Part shown: piece by piece, positions 1 to 7,789 of the stretch
Layout: every line of letters starts with the position of its first letter
How positions within the stretch are numbered: the first letter of the stretch is position 1
Source: Polyangia bacterium
Lineage (GTDB): Bacteria > Myxococcota_A > Polyangia > Fen-1088
Assembly (NCBI GenBank): GCA_036268875.1
Contig: DATATI010000008.1
Span: forward strand, 1-59,683
DNA: 59,683 bases
Direction: 5' to 3'
Notes under the pieces: generated by a model
Told to the model about the DNA's origin: nothing
Seen by the model: the letters and a program-made list of their open reading frames with translations, nothing else
Databases searched by the model: none
Made by a program: the position numbers and the translations under genes

Positions 1-1
1 A

Positions 2-136
2 ACGCCACCCACGCAAATAGCCGCAGACTTGGCGGACCGATATGGCGTGCCGCTGGCGCAGGTCGCGGCGGACGTGGACCGGCTTTTCGAACAGATGATC
101 GCCCGCGGGATTCTGCGCGTCGCCGTCGATCGATGA
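2..136 (+). CDS. PqqD-like RiPP recognition protein (lasso B1), 3' end only
   Basis: This is the last 44 codons of a gene entering from the left edge, ending in TGA at 134-136. The visible part reads like the C-terminal helices of PqqD-family proteins, with a stretch DLADRYGVPLAQVAADVDRL followed by a short GILR segment. In lasso-peptide clusters this protein (B1) is the RiPP recognition element that binds the precursor leader and delivers it to the B2 protease and the C cyclase. Its stop overlaps the next start codon (ATGA at 133-136), so it is translationally coupled to the kinase gene. The assignment rests on the short C-terminal match and on the five-gene context. The N-terminal half cannot be seen. 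Confidence 0.72.
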   Translation, partial: TPPTQIAADLADRYGVPLAQVAADVDRLFEQMIARGILRVAVDR

Positions 137-1119
137 CGTCCTCAGGTCGCTTCAAGCTCTGCGAGATAACGCCGGGAGGCATTCTTCTCGATCTGTTGGT
201 GGGAAACGTTGTTCAGCTGAACGAAACAGCGACTCTTGTCTGGCAGTTGCATCTGTCGGGCGGTTCTGTCGACGAGATCGCGGCCGCTCTCGTCAATCGC
301 TATGGGATCGAAGCATCGGTCGGAAGAAGGGACGTGACCGCTGCATTGGCGATCGACCAGCTTGCGACGGTGTCCGCCGCGCCACCCGAATTTTCCTATC
401 GACGATCGGAACAGGGATATCTCTTCTCGCGATTAGACCAGGCGCTGTTCTTGGTGGACGAAGGAGGCGAGTCGCTGACCCTGGCGCCTGCCGCACGCCA
501 GGATGCCCAGATGGTGCCTTTTTATTTGCAGGGGATCGCTCCAAAGTTGCTGGCCCTCCGAGGTCACGCTGTTCTGCACGCGTCCGCAGTGGCGATCGGG
601 ACGGCCGCTCTGGCTCTTGCCGGAGCGAGCGGGGCTGGCAAGACGACCACGGCCAGGGCCATGGTACGGGCGGGTGCGTCTGCTGTCTGCGAAGACAAGC
701 TCCTCGTTCGAGTGTCGAATGGCGAAGTCCGTTGTTCACTCGGCGCCGAATCGACGATTGCGCGATGGACGACCAACATGGCCGAACAACTGGCGACCGA
801 TGGTCGAGCATCGTGCCACGGGCTGGATGCCGTCGCCGCTGGACCTGACGTCCACCTGCAAGAGCTCGGATTTTTGGATTCGCTTCGGCGGGGAGCGCCC
901 ACCGCGCGCCATCTTTCGCCGAACAGCGTCGCGGGCGCTGTTCTTCACCACTCCTTTTGGGGGTCGGACGTGGCCGACAAATGGGCCGAGCAGCTGGATG
1001 TCAGCATCGCGATGGGACGAGCCGTCCCTGGATTTGAGATGACGGCGGCGGAAGGAATCCCGGCGCTAGAGGCGGAGGCCCGCTCCTGGGTTGAGCGCGG
1101 TACTTTCAGAGCACCGTAG
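133..1119 (+). CDS. HPr-kinase-like protein with N-terminal PqqD-like domain (lasso tailoring kinase)
   Basis: 328 residues. Residues about 8-80 have the PqqD fold pattern (a GGILLDL...VVQLNETATLVWQL core, then helices around residues 46-78). Residues about 145-310 resemble the C-terminal kinase domain of HPr kinase/phosphorylase, with a P-loop GASGAGKT at 164-171 and an acidic CEDKLL motif near 186-191 where HPr kinases carry catalytic or metal-binding acidic residues. Family members encoded in lasso clusters (such as those for paeninodin and the Thermobacillus precursor) phosphorylate the precursor C-terminus, so a tailoring role is likely. The gene overlaps the upstream B1 fragment by ATGA and the convergent B2 gene by 14 bases. 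The PqqD domain fused to the kinase is notable because a separate B1 is also present; it may let the kinase bind the leader itself. Confidence 0.8.
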   Translation: MTSSGRFKLCEITPGGILLDLLVGNVVQLNETATLVWQLHLSGGSVDEIAAALVNRYGIEASVGRRDVTAALAIDQLATVSAAPPEFSYRRSEQGYLFSRLDQALFLVDEGGESLTLAPAARQDAQMVPFYLQGIAPKLLALRGHAVLHASAVAIGTAALALAGASGAGKTTTARAMVRAGASAVCEDKLLVRVSNGEVRCSLGAESTIARWTTNMAEQLATDGRASCHGLDAVAAGPDVHLQELGFLDSLRRGAPTARHLSPNSVAGAVLHHSFWGSDVADKWAEQLDVSIAMGRAVPGFEMTAAEGIPALEAEARSWVERGTFRAP

Positions 1120-1495
1120 TCGCATCAAACGCGCCGCCGGCCGGCCGGCGATCCGATTCGAGCCAGGCGTGGCCCGACCTAGGACCGCCGCCGGACTTGA
1201 ATCCGGCGAATAGATTCTCGCGCGCGGCCGCGCCGTCTAAACGGATCTCCAGCAGCGCTCGTCGCACGCAGTTGGGACCTCCCGGAACGTACCGATCAAC
1301 GGCGAAGATGAACCTTCGCAGAATCTGCCGAGCGTGGCTCGTGCGTGTCCGCAGCTTGCCGCCCGATCGTCGTGCCCGAGCGACCGCTTGATGCAGGCTG
1401 AGCGTGCGCCGCTGGTACTCGACGATCGGAACCGATCGAATGACCCGGAAAAGATCGGGGAGAAAAGCCAGGAGGGTTAGTCTCCCCTTCGTCAC
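1106..1495 (-). CDS. Lasso-peptide biosynthesis B2 protein, transglutaminase-like leader protease
   Basis: 129 residues from a GTG at 1495, two bases after the precursor stop region (TGA at 1500-1502). An ATG at 1552 would give 148 residues but would lie inside the precursor gene, so I prefer the GTG. The protein matches the B2 family: an N-terminal helical part, then PNCVRRAL with the expected nucleophilic Cys (residue 76) and SGHAWLES with the catalytic His (residue 109). Asp residues lie near the C-terminus. B2 cleaves the leader from the precursor with help from B1. Length is close to the family norm (about 130-150). Its 3' end overlaps the convergent kinase gene by 14 bases. Confidence 0.78.
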   Translation of the reverse strand: MTKGRLTLLAFLPDLFRVIRSVPIVEYQRRTLSLHQAVARARRSGGKLRTRTSHARQILRRFIFAVDRYVPGGPNCVRRALLEIRLDGAAARENLFAGFKSGGGPRSGHAWLESDRRPAGGAFDATTVL

Positions 1496-1499
1496 GATC

Positions 1500-1682
1500 T
1501 CAGCAGTTCGGGTTTCCGGAGAACTGTTGGCCACCCTCACACACGTCGTCAATTGAACCGGTGCCGCCAGCCAGCAACTCGCGAGCGTTACCCAGCGGGG
1601 TGAGCATAGGTGCCTCGTACCGGGGATGATGATCCCCTTGGCTTTTTCGCGGACTCTCGTTATCGGTCAATCCCTCTGGCAT
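1500..1682 (-). CDS. Lasso-peptide precursor (A)
   Basis: 60 residues from ATG at 1682, preceded by GAGGTGG about five bases upstream. An in-frame start at 1730 lies deeper inside the cyclase gene and lacks such a site. The leader carries the lasso signature Y-x2-P-x-L-x3-G (Tyr22, Pro25, Leu27, Gly31), the surface bound by the B1 recognition protein. The usual Thr at the penultimate leader position is Leu37 here. Counting from the signature places the core at Gly39-Cys60, beginning GGTGSIDDVC and ending GNPNC. The Gly1 amine could close a macrolactam on Asp8 (Asp46), or Asp7 (Asp45) as an alternative. Cys10 and Cys22 of the core could form a disulfide. The gene starts inside the 3' end of the cyclase gene (16-base overlap). 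Cleavage site and ring size are inferred, not shown. Confidence 0.8.
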   Translation of the reverse strand: MPEGLTDNESPRKSQGDHHPRYEAPMLTPLGNARELLAGGTGSIDDVCEGGQQFSGNPNC

Positions 1683-3565
1683 GTGGCCACCTCGCGGCAG
1701 GGATTGTAACAAGAAAGCCCGCGAAGCCAAGACTCAAGGCAGGCGAATTTCAAAAGGAGGGTCCAGGGCCCGTCGGACGAGAATGAGGCGGCTTTGTTCA
1801 AGATTATCCGAGCCTCGTTGCGTCGAACGTATGGCGCGCTTAACCAGGGACCCGTTTGAATCATCTTTCGGATGAATGCCTCCTGGCGCTGATCATTGAT
1901 CGCCCAGATCTGGCTGAATGACATTTGATCCACGCGATCATGGAACGCCGGCGGAAGCAGGGGACCCAAAGCATCTCGGCCGGTGCGGCGGAGGTGTCCC
2001 CGAGGCACCCGTTGATCCCATGGGATGGACAGAATGTGCTCGATGAGTCTCACGTCGGCATATGGGGTGCGGACCTCGATGCCTTCCTCGGAGCCATACG
2101 CGATTGCCTTGTTCAGGACCCACGTTACATTCGGTCCATTGAGTCGCGACCATAAGCTGAGCATCGTGTGGGAGGGCCAGGAAGCTGCTCCGTGTTCGAC
2201 CCTGGGAATCGAGGCAGAGTAATGTTCCTCGAGAACGGACCCTAGCCACATTGGGGATTTTCGGTGGCGGCGAAGGACCTGGTGCTTGAGCGAAAAGGCG
2301 GTCGCCGGTGGCAGGGCGCCGAGAGCGATTTCTCCGACGATCTTCAGTGCCCGGGCCAACGGCTTTACCAGTGCCTGCGTCTCGGACAGGATCTCCGACC
2401 AGCGGCCCGCGCGGAACATATCCATGAAAACCCCGTCGGCGTAGAGAAGCTCATCGCCGCCGATTCCTTCCAGAAGAACCCCGGCCCAACGCTCCTTGGC
2501 AATTTCCAGATCGCGCTTTCGCCCTCCTCCGAGGCCTCGCCGCAGACCAGGTTCAGCCAAAGTGGTCGCGGGTGCTTCCGCTTCAGCGACGGAATTCACG
2601 ACGTTCCAGGTGACCCACTCGAACGGCACGCGGCGTGCGACGGCTTCCATGTAGCGGCTGTCATCGCAGGGAAATCCGATCGTGAGGCCCGATGCCATGA
2701 TCAAGGGCGGTCGGCGACCTGGCTCGCGATAGGCCTCTTCGGCGGCCATCAGGATCGTGCTGGAGTCGAATCCGCCGCTGGAATGCGCGATGATCGGGAC
2801 GTCCGACTCCAGGCGATCGCGAACCGCTCGTCGAAACAGCGCCAGGAGCTCGGCGCAGTTCTCCTCGTATGATCGCGCCGGAGTCGCTGCAAGCGGAGGC
2901 ACCCAATAGCGGTCTTCGCGGCAACCGCGTTCGGTGGCAAGGAGGGTATGTCCGGCTGGTAGCAGGCGGACGTCGCGAAAATAGACTTCCCCTGGTCGGC
3001 GCGCCCAGGGGAAAAAAAAGCTCGAGATAGAGGCCGGGTTCACTCGCTCGTAAGGACGGTCCAGAAATGGTAAGAGGCTGATGACCCGGCTCGCGATGAC
3101 AAGCCCGTCCGTGGTCGCCATGTAGTGCATGGGCCTGACCCCTGTCTGATCTCTGGCGGCAAAGAGTTCCCTCGCCTTTTCGTCCCAGACCATGAATGCA
3201 AAGTCGCCCACGAGATGTTTCGGCGCCTGTCGGCCCCAGGCCCGGTAGGCGTGAAAAGCGACTTCGAGGTCGCTGATAGCCGGCCCAGCGTCCAGGTCCA
3301 GGTCGAGAGCGATCGCCAGTTCGGGGCGGTTGTAAAGGCGAACGTCACCGAAGACCAAGAGCTGCTGGTCCTGATCCCAGACCGGGATCGCCCGTTCATC
3401 GCGTCGCACGACGTGCCAGCGCTTGATGGCGGCGCAGCCATGCGCAGACGAGGCGGTTTGCACCCCGTCGCATCGGTCGGTGCGAGCGGCGTCCAGCATC
3501 GCTTCGACTCGTTCCCGGCAGTCTGTCCTGGAAGAAAATGCGAAGGCGGCCGCGAATTCAAACAT
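1667..3565 (-). CDS. Lasso-peptide macrolactam synthetase (asparagine-synthetase-like, C)
   Basis: 632 residues. The N-terminal third has the class II glutamine amidotransferase fold pattern but begins MFEF, without the Cys2 of active glutaminases. The C-terminal part is an asparagine-synthase-like adenylation domain with PP-loop HSSGGFDSS at 261-269. Lasso C proteins use ATP to adenylate the side-chain carboxylate of an Asp or Glu in the core and close the isopeptide ring with the N-terminal amine. It is first in the minus-strand block C-A-B2, with A starting within its last codons. The ATG at 3565 lies in the 3' arm of a perfect inverted repeat (3560-3598), and the only Shine-Dalgarno-like bases (GGAAGG) fall in or near the loop. 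The next in-frame Met (residue 23) would delete the first strands of the fold, so I keep the upstream start. Confidence 0.85.
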   Translation of the reverse strand: MFEFAAAFAFSSRTDCRERVEAMLDAARTDRCDGVQTASSAHGCAAIKRWHVVRRDERAIPVWDQDQQLLVFGDVRLYNRPELAIALDLDLDAGPAISDLEVAFHAYRAWGRQAPKHLVGDFAFMVWDEKARELFAARDQTGVRPMHYMATTDGLVIASRVISLLPFLDRPYERVNPASISSFFFPWARRPGEVYFRDVRLLPAGHTLLATERGCREDRYWVPPLAATPARSYEENCAELLALFRRAVRDRLESDVPIIAHSSGGFDSSTILMAAEEAYREPGRRPPLIMASGLTIGFPCDDSRYMEAVARRVPFEWVTWNVVNSVAEAEAPATTLAEPGLRRGLGGGRKRDLEIAKERWAGVLLEGIGGDELLYADGVFMDMFRAGRWSEILSETQALVKPLARALKIVGEIALGALPPATAFSLKHQVLRRHRKSPMWLGSVLEEHYSASIPRVEHGAASWPSHTMLSLWSRLNGPNVTWVLNKAIAYGSEEGIEVRTPYADVRLIEHILSIPWDQRVPRGHLRRTGRDALGPLLPPAFHDRVDQMSFSQIWAINDQRQEAFIRKMIQTGPWLSAPYVRRNEARIILNKAASFSSDGPWTLLLKFACLESWLRGLSCYNPCREVATCQRD

Positions 3566-3598
3566 CGGTGGCCGCGACCTTCCCGGCCACCGATGTTT
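3560..3598 (-). terminator. 15-bp perfect inverted repeat: probable terminator of the FG-GAP gene, overlapping the cyclase start
   Basis: The arms 3560-3574 and 3584-3598 are perfectly complementary, with a 9-base loop. On the minus strand the hairpin begins 11 bases after the TAA of the large lipoprotein gene and is followed by TTT, like an intrinsic terminator with a short U-tract. The same element holds the cyclase ATG (3563-3565) in its downstream arm and GGAAGG at the loop, so the folded RNA would also hide translation initiation. Terminator, translational switch, or both are possible. Confidence 0.6.
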
Positions 3599-3609
3599 CT
3601 TCGACTGAC

Positions 3610-6600
3610 TTAGTAGAACACGACGACGCGGCCGACGGTGGGTGCGGTCGCCGTCTCGCCGATGGCGAAGTCACCGAATCCATCTCCGTTCAAATCGGGG
3701 AGCACAGTGGTTCCGGCGTAGCCGCCCCACGTACCAGGGACCGACGGCGGCGGAATCTGATTGTTGACCTTGACGACGATCGGGATCACGCCGGTTCCCA
3801 GCGCGGTGGGTCCGATGGTGGACACGTCCAGGTTTCCGGGTGGCAGGCTGGAAATGGCGGTGCCGTTGATGATGTAAAGAGGCCCGGCGTTCGTGACGCC
3901 GGCCTCCGTCAGACCGCCGACGATCAGATCCGGGATCGAATCGTCACCAATGACTGACACGCTGCCGGTGGTTCCCCGGACGCCGCCCCCGAGATTGACC
4001 GCACCGAATGAATTCGAAGCGGCGCTGTCGGTGAGCGTCGTTTTGGCCGCCGAATTTGTGCCGCCGCTGGTGTTGAACGGGCCGCCCAGCGCGGTCCCGA
4101 TGTGGATGTCGATGTGGCTGGCGACGGTCGACGCGATGGTGACGCCGTTCGGGGACCCTCCCAGCGGACCCAGCACGCCCACCGTTCTGGTGTAGTCAGT
4201 GTGAGCAGCGTCGGTGACGACCTGGGAAGCGGTGGTCATCGGCCCGGCGAAAGCGTACGCCGTTCCATTCCCGGTATCGCCGACCATCAGGGTCGAACCG
4301 GCCGCGGCCGAGAAGAACTGACCCAGACCGACCAGGGTCGCGCCAAAGAACGAGTTGGCCGCGGTGCCGTCGATCTCGATGGTGTTGGTGGGCGTCACCT
4401 CCGGGATGGTCAAGGTCGCCGGGAAAGAGCCGCTGCCCTTGATGACCAGCACCGAGCCTTTTTGTCCCGCCCCGCCGGTGAAGCCGGAGAATCCGACGGC
4501 GAAGTCCTCTATGCCGTTTACATCAGCATCAAAGTTACCCAATCGGCTGATCGGTCGTTGAGACAGCTTGCCGGAGAACAGGCTTCCGGCTTGAACCGTG
4601 ATGGTGTATTTCGCGTTCCCTTCGTTCAGCCCGGTCGGCCAGCTGGCGCCGAAATTGGGACTCTTCCGGCTGAAGATCCAGATCGTGTCGCCGCTGGCGG
4701 CATTCGTCACGCTGGAGCTGACCGCGATGTCATCGAGCTTGTCGCCGTCGATGTCGCCGACGTTTGCTACCGCCAATGTCGAGACGGCTCGGGCCCCGAT
4801 TGTAATGGTGGTCGCGTTGGCCAGTGAGTATCCCGCCGCCGTTCCAAAGTAGATCCAGACCGTGTTGCCGCCTCGGCTGCCCACCAAAAGGTCGGAGAGC
4901 TTGTCTTTGGTGAACGTGCCGTCGGGGCTTCCGAAATCACCCGTGTCAACCGTGAACCCCGCGCCTGGCCCGGTCAGGACAGTGGGAAGAAAGTTGGCGG
5001 TCTGAGCGCTGGAAGTCGCCACGATCGGACCACGATTGCCGGCGGCGTCGACCGCTGCCACCGCGAAGAAGTAGCCGAGCTCGATATTCAGATCGGGGAC
5101 GACAATTGCGTCAGCTACGCCAACCGCGTGCGGCATTCCCGTGAACGGGATGTCTTTGGTGACGATCAAAAGCGGGTTGGATTGGTTCGCCGCGGTCTGA
5201 TCGAAGTTCGTGTCGTCGATCTTCACCTTGGCGACGCGGACCTGATAACCCGCCACATTCCTGCCGTGGTCATCCGGCGCGTTCCAGGTGAGCGGGAACG
5301 ACGACTGGCGTCGCTGCTGGTTGGTCTGCATTCCGACCGCGAGGACGGTCACTGCGTCGGGCGGCAACGTATCGACGTTCACCGTCACCGTCCCAACGCC
5401 GATCCCGTGTGCCGGGACGTCGTCGGTGGTCGCCGTGAACGTCACCGCTGGCCCTTCCGGAACGACGTTCGTGGTGATCGCCAGGGTGGCATCACCGTTC
5501 ACGTTCAGCATCGCCGTTCCCAGCGTCGTGGCTCCAATCGAGAACGTGACGTTGGTGCTACCCAGCGCCACGCCGCCCACCGTGACGTGAGCGGTGATTG
5601 AGCCCTGCCAGCCGGCTGTTCCGGTATCGGTGTCATCGATGCAGCCGGTGCCGGTGGAGCCGCTGGCGCAAAGCTGCTGGGTTATCAGTGGCGTCGAGAA
5701 CGACACGGCCGGTGCGCCGCCAACGGTCACGGTGCAAGGTGCCAGCGCCGTCATGTTTCCAGCGGGATCGGTGGCCACTGCCGCCAGGCTGTTCTGGCCT
5801 TGATCGAAGTTGACCGCGGTGAACGTGGCCACACCTCCGACCACGGTGGGATTTGAATGGGTGACGGTCGACGCACCGTTGGTCACCGTCAACGTCACGG
5901 TGGCCGTATCCGAGTTCAAGGCGACGTCGGTCGTGAACGTTCCCACCGCCTGCTGGAAACTGCCGCACAGCGCCCCCGGCGACAGCAAGGAAATGACCGG
6001 CTTCACTGTGTCGACCCAGACATCGAGCGGCGTGCTGCTGCCTGTGGCTGTGGAGAGGTCCGTCAGGTCGACGCGCAGCTCGGTGGCGGCGGTCAAGGCG
6101 CCGCTGGCATTTTCCGTGCTCTCGGGCAGCGTGACGCCCGGGAAATTGGCCACGAAGCCCAGTCCGGCTGGGCATTCATTGGCCCCCGCCGCGACCGTCG
6201 CGACCGCGCTGCCCAGCGTCACCAGCGATGCGTCGCCGGCGTGCCCCACGAACAGCTGAGCCATGCCGCTGCGATCGCTGCAGGCTTTGACGTTCGTCTG
6301 TGCGCCCGTGCCGTTGAGGATGTGCTTGGATGGATCGCTGAACGTTGGCGCATCCGAGACCGGATTGACGATCCGCACGGTCGGCAACGTCGAGGAGCAG
6401 GAGACGCCGGTGATGGTCTTGTTGGTGGTGTTTCCGGCGCCATCGTTCAACGTCACAGAAATATCGAACGGCGCGCCGCCCGGGCAGGTGAAATCCACGC
6501 AGGCATCGGTACCGACCGCGGCGACGGCGGCGCAGTTGGTAGTGCCGGTGATGCAGAAATTGGTGGCGCGCGCGCCCAGCGACGGCGCCAGATTCACGGC

Positions 6601-7719
6601 ATCGGTCGCTGTGGTTTGGCCGCAGACCTTGAACTTGCCGGCCGTCAGATCCGTCGGTCCGAAGAACGCCCCGTTGGCCGGCTTGGAAATGGTCAAATTG
6701 GGCGGTGTCGTATCGACGGTAAACGTGCCCTTCATGGACGACCCGACGACGCCGTTCTTGTCCGTGCACTGGGCGACCACTTCGTACGTTCCGTCAGGAG
6801 CCAGTGTGACGCCGCCAAACATTGCCTTGCCGCTGGTGGCGGTCCCGCTGACGGTGCTGACGGTGGCCGGGCTGGCCGCGTTGTCGATCTTCAGGGCCAC
6901 GGTGCGGCCATCGTCGATGTTGGTCGTCACCTCGAACGCGGTCTGATAGGGCGAGCCGTCCGGGCTGATGCGATCGCCGCCATTGCCGACGGGGATCCCA
7001 TTCAACGTGGCGTGGGCTGGTTTGCTGATCGTGCAGGCCGGAACGTTGCAATTGACGGTGACCTTGGCCTTGGTGGTGGCGTCGGTGCAGGGCACGGTGC
7101 TGGGGAACTGAATCGACAACGACGTGTCCCCCGTCGGCAACTGCACGGCGGAGAACGTGGCCGCGCCGGCGGCGATCTTGGCGGTGGCCACCATGACGTT
7201 GCTGGCGAACAGGCTGACGTCCGTTCCATCGGGCGCGTCGGCCGAATTGATCTTCACGTCGTACTGGAATCCATTGGCGCACAGATCGCCGTCCTTGTCG
7301 TCGGCCGCGGTCAGCGTCGCTTGGTCCAGCGGTTTGACGAACGCGACCATGAAGCAAGCGCGCGCGACTTCGCTGGTGTCTCCCGGCGCGTCGGTGTTGC
7401 CGTCGGCCGGAACGTCGCCAGTTTCCGCGTGATCGGCCGGAACGTCGGCGGTTTCGCTGCGATCGGTCTGGACGTCGCCGGTTTCGCCGGTGTCCGCGCG
7501 GTCGGTGATCACATCGCCGGTCTCGGCGCTGTCTACTTTGGCGTCGGCATCTTTGCTGTCGATCCCCGCGTCGCCGGCGTGTCCGCCGCTGCCTCCGCTT
7601 CCGGAGCCGCCGGTTCCACCGTCAGGCTGCGCTGGCGTGTCGTCGCCGCAGCCGACTGCGAGCACGCCAAAAAGCACCACGAAGGAAATTGAAGCCAGTC
7701 GAAGCCGTCCGGTCACCAT
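3610..7719 (-). CDS. Large secreted lipoprotein with Ig-like, fibronectin III-like and FG-GAP domains
   Basis: 1369 residues from ATG at 7719, which has GGCGGAGG five bases upstream; a start at 7761 would lack this and would extend the signal peptide. A lipoprotein signal peptide ends in AVGC. Next come a Gly/Ser-rich stretch and an acidic Asp/Thr/Glu linker made of about 10-residue repeats. Several Ig-like modules of roughly 90-110 residues occupy bases about 5400-7330. A fibronectin III-like module lies around bases 4990-5370. FG-GAP/integrin-alpha-like repeats, with calcium-loop-like D-x-D/N-x-D-G segments such as DLNGDGFGD, fill the C-terminus. Such proteins sit on the outer membrane surface and bind ligands or matrix; no ligand can be inferred. 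It reads toward the lasso block but is separated from it by the hairpin at 3560-3598. Confidence 0.8.
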   Translation of the reverse strand: MVTGRLRLASISFVVLFGVLAVGCGDDTPAQPDGGTGGSGSGGSGGHAGDAGIDSKDADAKVDSAETGDVITDRADTGETGDVQTDRSETADVPADHAETGDVPADGNTDAPGDTSEVARACFMVAFVKPLDQATLTAADDKDGDLCANGFQYDVKINSADAPDGTDVSLFASNVMVATAKIAAGAATFSAVQLPTGDTSLSIQFPSTVPCTDATTKAKVTVNCNVPACTISKPAHATLNGIPVGNGGDRISPDGSPYQTAFEVTTNIDDGRTVALKIDNAASPATVSTVSGTATSGKAMFGGVTLAPDGTYEVVAQCTDKNGVVGSSMKGTFTVDTTPPNLTISKPANGAFFGPTDLTAGKFKVCGQTTATDAVNLAPSLGARATNFCITGTTNCAAVAAVGTDACVDFTCPGGAPFDISVTLNDGAGNTTNKTITGVSCSSTLPTVRIVNPVSDAPTFSDPSKHILNGTGAQTNVKACSDRSGMAQLFVGHAGDASLVTLGSAVATVAAGANECPAGLGFVANFPGVTLPESTENASGALTAATELRVDLTDLSTATGSSTPLDVWVDTVKPVISLLSPGALCGSFQQAVGTFTTDVALNSDTATVTLTVTNGASTVTHSNPTVVGGVATFTAVNFDQGQNSLAAVATDPAGNMTALAPCTVTVGGAPAVSFSTPLITQQLCASGSTGTGCIDDTDTGTAGWQGSITAHVTVGGVALGSTNVTFSIGATTLGTAMLNVNGDATLAITTNVVPEGPAVTFTATTDDVPAHGIGVGTVTVNVDTLPPDAVTVLAVGMQTNQQRRQSSFPLTWNAPDDHGRNVAGYQVRVAKVKIDDTNFDQTAANQSNPLLIVTKDIPFTGMPHAVGVADAIVVPDLNIELGYFFAVAAVDAAGNRGPIVATSSAQTANFLPTVLTGPGAGFTVDTGDFGSPDGTFTKDKLSDLLVGSRGGNTVWIYFGTAAGYSLANATTITIGARAVSTLAVANVGDIDGDKLDDIAVSSSVTNAASGDTIWIFSRKSPNFGASWPTGLNEGNAKYTITVQAGSLFSGKLSQRPISRLGNFDADVNGIEDFAVGFSGFTGGAGQKGSVLVIKGSGSFPATLTIPEVTPTNTIEIDGTAANSFFGATLVGLGQFFSAAAGSTLMVGDTGNGTAYAFAGPMTTASQVVTDAAHTDYTRTVGVLGPLGGSPNGVTIASTVASHIDIHIGTALGGPFNTSGGTNSAAKTTLTDSAASNSFGAVNLGGGVRGTTGSVSVIGDDSIPDLIVGGLTEAGVTNAGPLYIINGTAISSLPPGNLDVSTIGPTALGTGVIPIVVKVNNQIPPPSVPGTWGGYAGTTVLPDLNGDGFGDFAIGETATAPTVGRVVVFY
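7411..7540 (-). repeat. Short tandem repeat coding an acidic Asp/Thr/Glu linker
   Basis: About four degenerate 30-base units (starts near 7411, 7441, 7471 and 7511; one unit is 9 bases longer) encode versions of the decapeptide SETGDVxTDR. They lie just after the lipobox region of the large lipoprotein and probably form an extended, acidic spacer that lifts the folded domains off the membrane. Unit number may vary between strains. Confidence 0.6.
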
Positions 7720-7789
7720 AGGGCCTCCGCCGAGGGTCTGTAGACGAAAATGATGGGGCATCTTAGAGATTTTTCCGCACCGTGGCTAG

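Noticed and set aside
1197-1391. Small plus-strand frame opposite B2 as a second lasso precursor
   Set aside because: No leader signature, no ribosome site, and antisense to the catalytic region of B2.
5857-7692. Long plus-strand open frame (611 codons) opposite the FG-GAP lipoprotein gene
   Set aside because: Arg/Gly/Ala-rich, without domain motifs, and lies antisense to a clearly domain-bearing gene. Long antisense frames are common at this GC content.
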